Assembly (NCBI GenBank): GCA_002506025.1
Contig: DAWS01000063.1
Span: forward strand, 22,722 to 35,045
Origin: Euryarchaeota archaeon UBA111
GTDB taxonomy: Archaea; Thermoplasmatota; Poseidoniia; Poseidoniales; Poseidoniaceae
DNA: 12,324 nt
Reading direction: 5' to 3'
Below, one piece after another: positions 6,063 through 12,324 of the stretch (positions within the stretch are counted from its first letter, which is position 1; each line of letters starts with the position of its first letter). The position numbers and the translations under genes were made by a program. The notes under the pieces are model-generated. The model ran no database searches, had not been told where the DNA came from, and worked only from the letters and a program-made list of their open reading frames with translations.

Positions 6063-6529
6063 GTACGCTGAGCAAGATTCTTGACCTAGACTTAAGAAAA
6101 ATTCTCAACACTAAGTTTTGGCTTCTAGTTGTCTTGATATCACATACCATTGTAGGTACATTAGTCCCATTGATGACTACAGAATTTGACAGTGTCGAAT
6201 TTCAGGCAGCATCATATGGATTAGTTATTTCTGTGGTGTTAGCAAGTATTTACTTCTTGACAGAAAATCAAACTCAGGCACGATTGACTGCGACAATTGC
6301 GGGGGCAACATTACTATGGATTTTAGTAACCCTAATTGCTGACCCTTCAAATAATTTCGAGCTGAGTGTCAATTTTGAGCCCCCATTTCTGTATAAATTC
6401 TCGTTCGATGTTGAACTTGCACCACCGATACTATTGTGGGCTATGCTGACCTTGAGCGGAGTAGTCTATTGGAACTCTGAGAGGAATGACAATGATTCCG
6501 AACGCGAGAATAACACAATAGAAGTTTAA
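6059..6529 (+). CDS. Four-helix membrane protein coupled to the surface protein (unrecognised)
   Basis: I do not recognise a family. The 156-residue product has four predicted membrane helices: about 20-40 (FWLLVVLISHTIVGTLVPLM), 51-67, 77-94 and 120-138. A polar loop of about 25 residues (about 95-119) lies between helices three and four, and the tail is highly charged (NSERNDNDSERENN). Its ATG sits inside the ATGA overlap with the surface-protein stop. Translational coupling suggests a fixed ratio and a shared complex, for example a membrane base or accessory subunit for the anchored stalk, but that is inference. No catalytic motif is visible. Confidence 0.85.
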   Translation: MSTLSKILDLDLRKILNTKFWLLVVLISHTIVGTLVPLMTTEFDSVEFQAASYGLVISVVLASIYFLTENQTQARLTATIAGATLLWILVTLIADPSNNFELSVNFEPPFLYKFSFDVELAPPILLWAMLTLSGVVYWNSERNDNDSERENNTIEV

Positions 6530-6582
6530 ATTTGAATAATCCCTGCAAATGATTTAACAAACACTCTAGGTGTGGGACAACC

Positions 6583-7440
6583 ATGGCTTCAGATAAAGTA
6601 GACTCTATGTCTGAAAAGCTAAACAAAACTAAACAGCGCTTAACTGAATTGTCACAAAAGGTTGCTGAAAGCACAAAAACCATGATTAACAACACCAATG
6701 AATCAATCAAGAGCAGTGTCGCAAAACATAAAGAGAAGCGCGAGCAAAAGGCGCAGGAAAAAATCTCCAATACCAAAGTGGCAATTGGTCAAGATGGATT
6801 GATGGATGACATACCGCCAATGGTCACTTTACCAGAGTTTGAAGATGAAAAGTTAGAAATTGCTGCTGAACAGAACGAAAATATGATTTCAATTGTTGAG
6901 GAAATGCAACGCTTGTCTGAACGAATGGATTCAATTGAAAGAAGATTTAGAAATCTGAGTAGGAACGAGCCAGAACAAATTAAAAACTTGGCTGAAACAG
7001 AAGAAGTATCAGAAAAAATTGAACCCTCACCAGTGATGCGTGAGGTAATTCATTTACTGGGTGCATCATTAGTCTGGATTGTCGTTTTATTTGGAATTGA
7101 CAAATACTTATCAGATAATGCAATCCTTATTCTTGAAAGTTATCCTGCTGAGATCCCAGTTTGGGGAATTGGAGCTCTAACTTGGTCTTACTATCTACTT
7201 CAGCGCTTGGGCAACTCATCTAAGGCATTACAACTACCTAAATTATTGATGGTTCAAACAGCAATCGCAGTTGGCATTACTACCACATTTGGGTTGATGG
7301 TTAATGATGAAACTATGACCACAGTATCCAATGTTTGGATATGGGGGACAGTCATCGCGATTGGGCTCCTATTTGCTTCAAGCTTGATTGCTTCAGCTTG
7401 GACATCAACAAAGCGTTTGGTCGGGTTCAGGACAGAGTAA
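6583..7440 (+). CDS. Coiled-coil protein with four C-terminal membrane helices (unrecognised)
   Basis: No family is recognised. The 285-residue protein has a long, highly charged N-terminal half with heptad-like helical segments at about 5-60 (rich in Lys, Glu, Ser and Thr) and 90-140 (MISIVEEMQRLSERMDSIER). Four hydrophobic helices follow at about 155-172, 190-206, 221-240 and 250-271, and a short basic end TSTKRLVGFRTE. The layout suggests a membrane base with a cytosolic coiled-coil arm. It lies 53 bases after the four-helix protein. TTTAAATTT around 6526-6534 could be a box A for its own promoter, so it may be a separate unit or the third gene of the surface cluster. Its stop is 3 bases from the stop of the convergent acyl-CoA dehydrogenase gene. 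Confidence 0.85.
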   Translation: MASDKVDSMSEKLNKTKQRLTELSQKVAESTKTMINNTNESIKSSVAKHKEKREQKAQEKISNTKVAIGQDGLMDDIPPMVTLPEFEDEKLEIAAEQNENMISIVEEMQRLSERMDSIERRFRNLSRNEPEQIKNLAETEEVSEKIEPSPVMREVIHLLGASLVWIVVLFGIDKYLSDNAILILESYPAEIPVWGIGALTWSYYLLQRLGNSSKALQLPKLLMVQTAIAVGITTTFGLMVNDETMTTVSNVWIWGTVIAIGLLFASSLIASAWTSTKRLVGFRTE

Positions 7441-7443
7441 GAA

Positions 7444-8637
7444 TCAATCATTTATCGATTCAGGATGCTTTTGCAAATCCTTCACTATATTCTTTTGATG
7501 AGATTCGATTGTGCCGCCACCAATCTCGAGCAATTTTGAATCACGCCATAAACGTTCGACGTGATATTCTCCCACATATCCATATCCGCCCAAAACTTGA
7601 ATTGCTGAATCAGCAATTTCTTTTGCGGCGGTTGAGGCGAATAATTTTACTCCGTCTGAATCAAGGCGGTGACCTGCTTTACCGAGGGTAAGATTCGCAG
7701 CGGTATCGTAAATGTATGAGCGCATTGCGCGATACTTTGCCCATGAATTGCCAATATGTTGTTGGATTTGACCAAAATCCCTGATCTGCTTGCCAAAAGC
7801 AGTTCTGTCAGTGGCATACTGGTTCATCTCGGCTAAACATCGTCTGGCGATTCCAAGAGACATTGCGCCCAAGGTTAAACGTTCAATCTCAAGGTTGCAC
7901 ATCATATGAATCAGAGATTCTCCCGGCTCTCCAACTAGATTGTTAGCGGGAACTATGCAGTCATCGAAAACCAATTCTGCAGTATTCGACGCACGCATAC
8001 CGGTTTTATCATAGATTTTCTGACCTACAGAGTAACCTGGTGTGCCTGCCTCAACGAGGAAGGTTGAAAGTTGTACGCGGCCTTTTTCATCAGTTCCAGT
8101 TCGGGCATAGACCCAAACCACATCCGCAGGGGTGCCAGTTTCATCCAGACAGCCGTTAGTAATCCACATTTTTCGGCCATTTAATTTCCAAGAGCCATCG
8201 GGTTGTCGTTCGGCGTTGGTTGCCAAGCCAAGAACATCAGTTCCAGCATCGGGTTCGGACATAGCCATTGCACCAATCCATTCACCAGAGCAAACTTTGG
8301 GTAGGATTCTTGTTTTTTGTTCCTCATTGCCATTGTATGCAAGGTTATTGACAAACAACATTGAATGCGCCAAATAAGCGAGAGCAAATCCCGGATCAGA
8401 AGCCGAAAGCTCTTCATGCACTATTGCGCATGCTGCAGCATCAAGACCAGCGCCACCATACTCTTCCGGGGCACTAATTCCAAGCAAACCAAGTTCACCC
8501 ATTGACTTTAACAAATCAAGGTTGAATAATTCCTTTTTGTCATGCTCAAAGGCTTGAGGCTCGACATATTCCTCAACCCAATCTCTTATCATTGACCGCA
8601 ACATTGCGTGTTCTTCACTTGGGTTTGCTATGTCCAT
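7444..8637 (-). CDS. Acyl-CoA dehydrogenase, isovaleryl-CoA dehydrogenase-like
   Basis: This is a complete 397-residue FAD-dependent acyl-CoA dehydrogenase, which introduces the alpha,beta double bond and passes electrons to ETF. Family motifs run in order: GLLGISAPEEYGGAG (50-64), the FAD-binding GAMAMSEPDAGTD (122-134), KMWITNG (156-162), TGMRASNTAELVFDDCIVP (212-230), and the FAD contacts RTAFGKQIRDFGQIQ (278-292) and VLGGYGYVGEYHVERLWRDSKL. The catalytic base appears to be E252 (LEIERL), the position used by isovaleryl-CoA dehydrogenase. The C-terminal position that holds Glu in medium-chain enzymes is Gly (EIGGGT, 371-376). This supports a branched short-chain substrate, such as isovaleryl-CoA in leucine breakdown, although the specificity is inferred. 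The ATG at 8637 is chosen over an upstream in-frame TTG at 8679 because the family N-terminus follows it directly. Confidence 0.95.
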   Translation of the reverse strand: MDIANPSEEHAMLRSMIRDWVEEYVEPQAFEHDKKELFNLDLLKSMGELGLLGISAPEEYGGAGLDAAACAIVHEELSASDPGFALAYLAHSMLFVNNLAYNGNEEQKTRILPKVCSGEWIGAMAMSEPDAGTDVLGLATNAERQPDGSWKLNGRKMWITNGCLDETGTPADVVWVYARTGTDEKGRVQLSTFLVEAGTPGYSVGQKIYDKTGMRASNTAELVFDDCIVPANNLVGEPGESLIHMMCNLEIERLTLGAMSLGIARRCLAEMNQYATDRTAFGKQIRDFGQIQQHIGNSWAKYRAMRSYIYDTAANLTLGKAGHRLDSDGVKLFASTAAKEIADSAIQVLGGYGYVGEYHVERLWRDSKLLEIGGGTIESHQKNIVKDLQKHPESIND

Positions 8638-8688
8638 AATTGCCACTGTGGACAGCGAGATAGTCCACCCTTTTGACAATTTGTAGAG

Positions 8689-9216
8689 TTATCTCCTAAA
8701 CAATCTGCGCTTTTTCTTTGATTTACCGCGAATATTCGTTGAGTCTCTGGCTGATTGTCTGATTTCATCCTCCATTCCAATCGATGGTCTCGAGCGTGTT
8801 TGAGGTGGCGCACCCATCCTCTTCAAGTTAGGTGGTGGGCCTCTAACAGTTCGCTTAACACGTCGAATTTTGAGTTCTCTGGATAGATTCTGGTTTCTAG
8901 AAACTTTTCTGGCTCTTTTGCCGACATGCCTCAGATGTCCATTGAAGATCTTAGGCTCCGCAACATCATTGATAGTTGATATCCCAGCTTGCTCTAGAAC
9001 TTGCTCAGCAAGAGATTTTGGAGATTTTGTTGATATTACTTCATCGACAATCCTTGTTGCCAAATTGGCAAATGATTCATCTTCATCGATTACAGGTTTG
9101 CTTTTCAACTGAAGCGTAATTTCGTCAGAAGTAGACCTATCTTCTGCTGCTTGTTTCAAAACCTCATCAGCGAAATTATCGGTTAATGTCTCTTGCTCAC
9201 GCTCCACAAAGTGCAC
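8689..9216 (-). CDS. Bipartite acidic/basic protein (unrecognised)
   Basis: This is a 175-residue protein with no recognised family. The N-terminal half (1-90) is acidic and helix-prone. It contains two similar short stretches, ADEVLKQA (16-23) and AEQVLEQA (70-77), with ANLATRIVDEV (50-60) between them. The C-terminal half is strongly basic and disordered-looking, with RRVKRTVRGPPPN, MGAPPQTRSRPS and the final KSKKKRRLFRR, so nucleic-acid or ribosome binding is conceivable. No membrane helix is present. The start is a GTG at 9216. A box A-like TTTATACC lies about 30 bases upstream, which fits, but a downstream GTG (9207) is also possible. It precedes the acyl-CoA dehydrogenase by 51 bases on the same strand, and a functional link is not evident. 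Confidence 0.75.
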   Translation of the reverse strand: MHFVEREQETLTDNFADEVLKQAAEDRSTSDEITLQLKSKPVIDEDESFANLATRIVDEVISTKSPKSLAEQVLEQAGISTINDVAEPKIFNGHLRHVGKRARKVSRNQNLSRELKIRRVKRTVRGPPPNLKRMGAPPQTRSRPSIGMEDEIRQSARDSTNIRGKSKKKRRLFRR

Positions 9217-9225
9217 CCCATCAGT

Positions 9226-9236
9226 GCAAAATTTGC
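9226..9236. promoter_or_regulatory. Small palindrome at the predicted start of the bipartite-protein message
   Basis: GCAAA and TTTGC arms flank a central A, 10 bases upstream of the GTG start and between the box A-like element and the gene. It could be an operator overlapping the transcription start, but short AT-rich palindromes are common by chance. Confidence 0.2.
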
Positions 9237-9243
9237 GATTATT

Positions 9244-9251
9244 GGTATAAA
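9244..9251 (-). promoter_or_regulatory. Box A-like TTTATACC for the bipartite-protein gene
   Basis: On the minus strand TTTATACC resembles the archaeal TTTATATA box A. Its centre is about 32 bases before the GTG at 9216, which would give a leader of only a few bases. Confidence 0.4.
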
Positions 9252-9255
9252 CATA

Positions 9256-9270
9256 ACCTCAGAGTGAGGT
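9256..9270 (-). terminator. Short hairpin in the gap between two minus-strand genes
   Basis: ACCTCA and TGAGGT form a perfect 6-base stem with a 3-base loop, about 45 bases after the stop of the DUF2892-like gene and just before the box A of the next minus-strand gene. No strong T run follows on the minus strand, so its role as a terminator is uncertain. Confidence 0.25.
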
Positions 9271-9313
9271 AAAATAATACGTTTCGGCTAGTGGAATTAA
9301 TTTCCCATCCAGC

Positions 9314-9550
9314 CTAAATTGGAGTCCATATTCCCATGGCTCTAGCAATGCACCAGCCTGAGCGACCCTCATAGATTCCCAATGCGCCCCCTGCAAAAAG
9401 ACCGATAACAGAGGATATGGTGAACCAGTTGCTTGGGATAAAACCAAGATACAGTAAACCTACTGCAATAATTGCCATGGTTAGTGAAACAGATCCTCCT
9501 ACCAACCTGAGAAACTTACCTCGTGCATCGATATTACACTCTCGTGGCAT
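9314..9550 (-). CDS. Small membrane protein, DUF2892/YgaP-transmembrane-like
   Basis: This is a 78-residue protein with the layout of small DUF2892-like membrane proteins. CNIDARGKFLRLVGG (5-19) is followed by two hydrophobic helices (about 20-38, SVSLTMAIIAVGLLYLGFI, and 42-60) and the closing GRSGWCIARAMGIWTP (62-77). The CNIDxxGRxxR opening and the GWCxxRAxGxxTP end recur in uncharacterised bacterial and archaeal homologues I recall, but the family match is moderate. C5 and C67 are the only cysteines. Function is unknown. The ATG at 9550 was chosen over an upstream in-frame TTG at 9607. A strong TTTATATT box A is centred about 25 bases before this ATG, implying a leaderless message starting at or next to the A of the ATG. 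Confidence 0.8.
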   Translation of the reverse strand: MPRECNIDARGKFLRLVGGSVSLTMAIIAVGLLYLGFIPSNWFTISSVIGLFAGGALGIYEGRSGWCIARAMGIWTPI

Positions 9551-9571
9551 GGTTAGAGGTTGGTTAGAATC

Positions 9572-9579
9572 AATATAAA
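9572..9579. promoter_or_regulatory. Shared box A between divergent genes (TTTATATT / AATATAAA)
   Basis: The minus-strand reading TTTATATT is a near-consensus archaeal box A whose centre is about 25 bases from the ATG at 9550, the spacing expected for leaderless transcription. The plus-strand reading AATATAAA lies about 20 bases from the ATG at 9595, a little short. The 44-base intergenic gap contains no other clear element, so both genes probably share it or overlap in promoter use. Confidence 0.55.
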
Positions 9580-9594
9580 CAGTTGTTTTAAGAT

Positions 9595-9810
9595 ATGTTG
9601 ACAACAAATCAAATACTTAGTGGCAGACGGGAACGTGTGTCATTTAGAGCATGTATGTTCTGCCATAGTATCAGAGTTTACCCATATCTGGGATTTATGA
9701 CTGGCCAGCAATACCAATGCCAAGATTGCGAAGAAATATCCCCGCTAGTGTTAGAATTTGATACTGAGGAGGACTTTTCTCATTTTTTGCAGCAACTCGA
9801 AGAGGAGTAG
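9595..9810 (+). CDS. Small zinc-ribbon protein (unrecognised)
   Basis: This is a 71-residue protein with a four-Cys zinc ribbon, C20xxC23 and C42xxC45, in the context RACMFCHSIRVYPY and QYQCQDCEEISPLVLEF. The C-terminus is acidic (DTEEDFSHFLQQLEEE). No family name is recognised. Similar stand-alone ribbons in archaea are often protein or nucleic-acid binding adaptors, but no partner is shown. It is the first gene of a plus-strand run: its stop lies 6 bases before the start of the DUF457-like membrane-protein gene, so the two are almost certainly cotranscribed. Confidence 0.8.
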   Translation: MLTTNQILSGRRERVSFRACMFCHSIRVYPYLGFMTGQQYQCQDCEEISPLVLEFDTEEDFSHFLQQLEEE

Positions 9811-9816
9811 AATATC

Positions 9817-10386
9817 ATGGACGTATTATCGCACTGGTTGTGGGGGATGGCTGTCACTCACGGCAACATTAAGGGTAGATTTTCTGGTGCCATGGGCGTA
9901 ATTCCAGACTTGATGGCTTTCGTCCCGGTGATGATTATATCAGTATTTACCGGTCATCGTAATCCTAGTGTGGATGACACAACTAGAACTGAAGATTTCC
10001 ATCCATTGTCATGGGAAATTTATCAGTGGAGCCACAGTGCTGTGACTGTGTTAATTGGTTTCCTATTGACTTGGTATTTTCTGCACAAATATGGAGCACC
10101 GAGATTCATTTCTCGGTTTTACCTTGCAACAATGAGTGCAAAAAAACAGGCGGCGCTGATTTGGTTGCCGTGGTTACTGAATATATTGACAGATATTCCC
10201 TCACACACCGCCCAATTTTTCCCAACACCTGTCTTTCACCCAATATCCGATTGGAGGTATGATGGAACAAGGTGGTCAGAACCCTCAGTATGGTTTACAA
10301 ATCTGGCAATTATAATCGTGGTATATACTACTATGATATTGTTGGAGCGCAGGCGAAAAGCAAGTTCTCAAATATTAGCAGAGTGA
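9817..10386 (+). CDS. YdjM/DUF457-like membrane-bound metal-dependent hydrolase family protein
   Basis: This is a 189-residue membrane protein resembling the YdjM/DUF457 group of predicted membrane-embedded metal-dependent hydrolases. Hydrophobic segments lie at about 27-45, 73-90, 112-125 and 160-176. Conserved-looking polar residues sit beside or within them: H6 (DVLSHWLWG), GVIPDL at 27-32, H73 (WSHSAV), and D126 with H130 (NILTDIPSH). His/Asp pairs of this kind are the proposed metal ligands in the family. The loop SDWRYDGTRWSEP (144-156) is also family-like. Substrate is unknown; some relatives are linked to lipid or membrane metabolism. Six bases separate it from the zinc-ribbon gene and 9 from the methionine sulfoxide reductase gene. 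Confidence 0.75.
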   Translation: MDVLSHWLWGMAVTHGNIKGRFSGAMGVIPDLMAFVPVMIISVFTGHRNPSVDDTTRTEDFHPLSWEIYQWSHSAVTVLIGFLLTWYFLHKYGAPRFISRFYLATMSAKKQAALIWLPWLLNILTDIPSHTAQFFPTPVFHPISDWRYDGTRWSEPSVWFTNLAIIIVVYTTMILLERRRKASSQILAE

Positions 10387-10395
10387 CTTGAGCCC

Positions 10396-10851
10396 ATGAC
10401 AAATCATGAAGATGTGTTCAATAGAATTGAGTCGTTGTTAGAAAATGAAGATGACTGGGTTGCCGCAATGTCAACAGTAGTCTGTGAGCTACACAACTCG
10501 TTTGACCACTTCCATTGGACTGGTTTTTATCGCACTGTAGAGCCAAATGTGCTCAAAATCGGACCGTATCAAGGCGGCCACGGATGCCTAGTAATTCCGT
10601 TCAGCAAAGGCATTTGTGGAGCAGCAGCGAGAACTGGTGAGACACAGGATGTTCCAGATGTTCACGCTAGACCAGAGCATATTGCATGTAGTTCCAGCAC
10701 ACTGAGTGAGGTTGTAGTGCCGATTAAGAACTCTAGTGGGGATGTTGTTGCAGTGCTTGATCTCGACTCTGATCTACCCGCAGCATTTTCTAAGGATGAC
10801 ATTGCATTTTCTGAACGAGTCTGTAGTTATCTAGGCAGCCGATATTTCTAA
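10396..10851 (+). CDS. msrC: Free methionine-(R)-sulfoxide reductase (GAF domain)
   Basis: This is a complete 151-residue GAF-domain enzyme that reduces free methionine-R-sulfoxide to methionine with thioredoxin-type electrons. The family pattern is complete: WTGFYR (41-46), IGPYQGGHGC (55-64), FSKGICGAAARTGETQDVPDV (69-89), HIACSSSTLSEVVVPI (95-110) and VVAVLDLDS (117-125). The three catalytic or resolving cysteines are all present at C64, C74 and C98. Their spacing of 10 and 24 residues equals that of Cys84, Cys94 and Cys118 of the E. coli enzyme (YebR/MsrC). Its position in a run with SelO fits a redox-stress role. The start is the ATG 9 bases after the preceding stop. Confidence 0.95.
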   Translation: MTNHEDVFNRIESLLENEDDWVAAMSTVVCELHNSFDHFHWTGFYRTVEPNVLKIGPYQGGHGCLVIPFSKGICGAAARTGETQDVPDVHARPEHIACSSSTLSEVVVPIKNSSGDVVAVLDLDSDLPAAFSKDDIAFSERVCSYLGSRYF

Positions 10852-10880
10852 TCTGTCAGCAATTATTAGACGTGTTTCAG

Positions 10881-11828
10881 ATGCCTGCACACATTGATGG
10901 AATGCCTATCTGGTATCACCCAATATATACTGAAGGTATTCATCCAGATGCAAGGTTTCCACGGGAACGATATGTTGAATTGATTAACCGATTGAAAAGC
11001 CTAAGAAACAGCAACCAATTCCTGTTTCTTGAACCAAACAAAGCCTCGAGAAGTGAACTAGTAATTGGACATGACCCATACTATGTTGATAACTTTCTCA
11101 ACGGAAAACTGAGTGACAAAGAAATCAAACGTATTGGACTCACTCCCTGGACTCCTAAATTAATTCCACGCACACTTCGTCTGATGGGTGGGGCAATTGC
11201 TGCGCTCAATCACGTTGTAGAAAATGGTGGTATTGCTGGTAATATGGCAGGTGGTACTCATCATGCGCACTATGACTTTGGTTCTGGATACTGCATATTC
11301 AATGACCTTGCAGTTTGCGCACTGCTGGCGTTACAGAAGCATAATTACGAAAGAGTGGCAATATTAGATTTAGATGTTCATCAGGGAGATGGCACTGCAA
11401 CAATATTACAGAATATCGATGGAGCGCTAACAATTTCCTTGCACTGTCAGGAAAATTTCCCTTTCCGAAAAGCAGTAAGTGACTACGATTTGGAACTAGA
11501 GGCAAACTCAAGTGATGAGCAATTTCTACAAAAGGTCAACCAAGCAATTGATATTGCAATAAAATTCAACCCACAGTTGATACTCTATCAGGCTGGAGTA
11601 GACGGTCTTGCTACCGATGCTCTTGGGAAATTGAATATCAGCAGAGAAGGAATGAGTGAGCGAAATAAACTCGTTTTTGAGATGGCTGTTAAACATTCCA
11701 TACCAACAGTTGTTTTCATGGGAGGAGGTTACTCAAAACCAATTTCTCACACGATTGATGCATTCTGCGACTTGTTTACTGCAGCTGCTGAGGCAAATAA
11801 CCGATTTACAAATAGTCATAGTGAGTAA
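10881..11828 (+). CDS. Histone deacetylase-like (class IV type) zinc hydrolase
   Basis: This is a 315-residue arginase/deacetylase-fold enzyme expected to remove acetyl groups from lysine or from small acetylated amines. Key residues are intact: the His pair H127-H128 (GGTHHAHYDFGSGYC), the zinc ligands D165 and H167 (LDLDVHQGDGT) and D241 (YQAGVDGLATDALG), and the transition-state Tyr Y284 (MGGGYS). ENFPFRKAVSDYDLEL (191-206) and NDLAV point to the HDAC11-like class IV group common in bacteria. In-frame alternatives are GTG at 10872 and ATG at 10902; the ATG at 10881 is a compromise. Natural substrate is unknown. If the host has histones or acetylated chromatin proteins they are candidates, but bacterial relatives act on other acetyl compounds. 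The gene follows msrC by 29 bases and precedes selO by 38. Confidence 0.93.
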   Translation: MPAHIDGMPIWYHPIYTEGIHPDARFPRERYVELINRLKSLRNSNQFLFLEPNKASRSELVIGHDPYYVDNFLNGKLSDKEIKRIGLTPWTPKLIPRTLRLMGGAIAALNHVVENGGIAGNMAGGTHHAHYDFGSGYCIFNDLAVCALLALQKHNYERVAILDLDVHQGDGTATILQNIDGALTISLHCQENFPFRKAVSDYDLELEANSSDEQFLQKVNQAIDIAIKFNPQLILYQAGVDGLATDALGKLNISREGMSERNKLVFEMAVKHSIPTVVFMGGGYSKPISHTIDAFCDLFTAAAEANNRFTNSHSE

Positions 11829-11866
11829 ATCCACACATTCAATATGCAAACTGGTTTGGTGAAATT

Positions 11867-12324
11867 ATGGGGAGTTTAGAAAGTCTAAATTGGCTTAATC
11901 GATTTTTAGACGAAACCCCGGGTGACCGCGTGATTGGCGGAGAACCTAGGCAAGTTCCTGGTGTATGCTGGTCAAAAGTCAGTCCGACCAGACCAACCAA
12001 ACCAAGTCTAAGACTATGGTCGTCAGAAATGGCTGACACTCTAGGCATCGAAAGGGGGAGTGCTGAAACCCTGGGTGGTGGCTCAATAGTCAAAGGGATG
12101 CAGCCATATGCTCAGCGTTATGGAGGGCACCAATTCGGCAACTGGGCTCATCAACTTGGCGATGGCAGAGCAATCACTCTCGGTGAGGTTAAACTCGCTA
12201 ATGAAGTCCTTGAGTTACAGTTGAAAGGAGCTGGAAAAACCCCTTATTCCCGATTTGCTGATGGGAAAGCAGTCCTGCGATCCTCAATCAGGGAATTTCT
12301 GTGTAGCGAAGCAATGTTTCACCT
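11867..12324 (+). CDS. selO: Protein adenylyltransferase SelO, 5' part (runs off the window)
   Basis: This is the first 152 codons of SelO/YdiU, a kinase-fold enzyme that transfers AMP from ATP to Ser, Thr or Tyr of target proteins and is linked to redox homeostasis. The diagnostic blocks are present: PYAQRYGGHQFGNWAHQLGDGRA (80-102), ITLGE (103-107), LQLKGAGKTPYSRFADGKAVLR (118-138) and SSIREFLCSEAM (139-150). K120 in LKGAG is the likely ATP-binding Lys. The catalytic Asp and the metal-binding Asn/Asp lie beyond the window, so activity cannot be judged. A GGTGA Shine-Dalgarno-like element ends five bases before the ATG at 11867. The gene lies at the end of the plus-strand run 38 bases after the deacetylase-like gene. 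Confidence 0.96.
   Translation, partial: MGSLESLNWLNRFLDETPGDRVIGGEPRQVPGVCWSKVSPTRPTKPSLRLWSSEMADTLGIERGSAETLGGGSIVKGMQPYAQRYGGHQFGNWAHQLGDGRAITLGEVKLANEVLELQLKGAGKTPYSRFADGKAVLRSSIREFLCSEAMFH

Noticed and set aside
8132..8417. Open frames on both strands within the acyl-CoA dehydrogenase
   Set aside because: They are shadows of a gene whose family motifs are continuous through this region.
9259..9447. A 62-residue minus-strand open frame overlapping the DUF2892-like gene
   Set aside because: It is out of frame with the family-matching product and has no domain or promoter of its own.
11839..12093. Minus-strand 84-residue open frame
   Set aside because: It lies opposite the SelO coding region, which is well supported by family motifs.
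1..12324. Mobile element, CRISPR array, prophage or defence island
   Set aside because: No transposase, integrase, Cas, restriction or toxin-antitoxin motif, and no repeat-spacer pattern, was seen. The only tandem repeat is within the surface-protein gene.

Overview
The window reads as a chromosomal segment of an archaeon, most likely a marine planktonic euryarchaeon of the MGII/Poseidoniales kind. The firmest evidence for an archaeon is the tRNA-Gln(UUG) at 2149-2224. It carries the A1-U72 first pair of archaeal tRNA-Gln, where bacterial tRNA-Gln normally has U1-A72. Supporting signs are TTTATA-like box A elements placed about 25 bases before start codons, suggesting leaderless messages, several small zinc-ribbon proteins, and a very acidic DxDxDG-repeat surface protein. 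The lineage below archaeon is inference. DNA is moderately AT-rich, coding density is very high, and I see no insertion sequence, CRISPR array, integrase or phage gene.

Layout. 77-2064 (minus) is a compact operon transcribed in the order 3-hydroxyacyl-CoA dehydrogenase, DUF2237 protein, short-chain dehydrogenase. The tRNA-Gln gene lies just upstream on the same strand. 2271-3406 holds a divergent pair: an HD-domain 5'-nucleotidase-like enzyme (minus) and an AlkA-type DNA glycosylase (plus). 3400-7440 is an envelope-like block. It contains a minus-strand pair (zinc-ribbon protein, then a single-pass membrane protein) diverging from a plus-strand trio (a 537-residue calcium-type repeat surface protein, a four-helix membrane protein translationally coupled to it, and a coiled-coil plus four-helix membrane protein). 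7444-9550 (minus) has an isovaleryl-CoA-type acyl-CoA dehydrogenase, an unrecognised acidic/basic bipartite protein, and a DUF2892-like small membrane protein. 9595-12324 (plus) is a tightly spaced five-gene run: zinc ribbon, YdjM/DUF457-like membrane protein, free-methionine-R-sulfoxide reductase, class IV histone-deacetylase-like hydrolase, and the 5' part of SelO.

Functionally, the two acyl-CoA enzymes point to an aerobic heterotroph oxidising fatty or branched-chain acids. The glycosylase and the nucleotidase look like housekeeping for DNA and nucleotide pools. MsrC and SelO both relate to redox stress. The least explained and most interesting part is 3400-7440. Its surface protein has ten calcium-type repeats in an exact 35-residue register, and a promoter region with an 11-base direct repeat spaced 20 bases apart separates it from the divergent zinc-ribbon/membrane pair.
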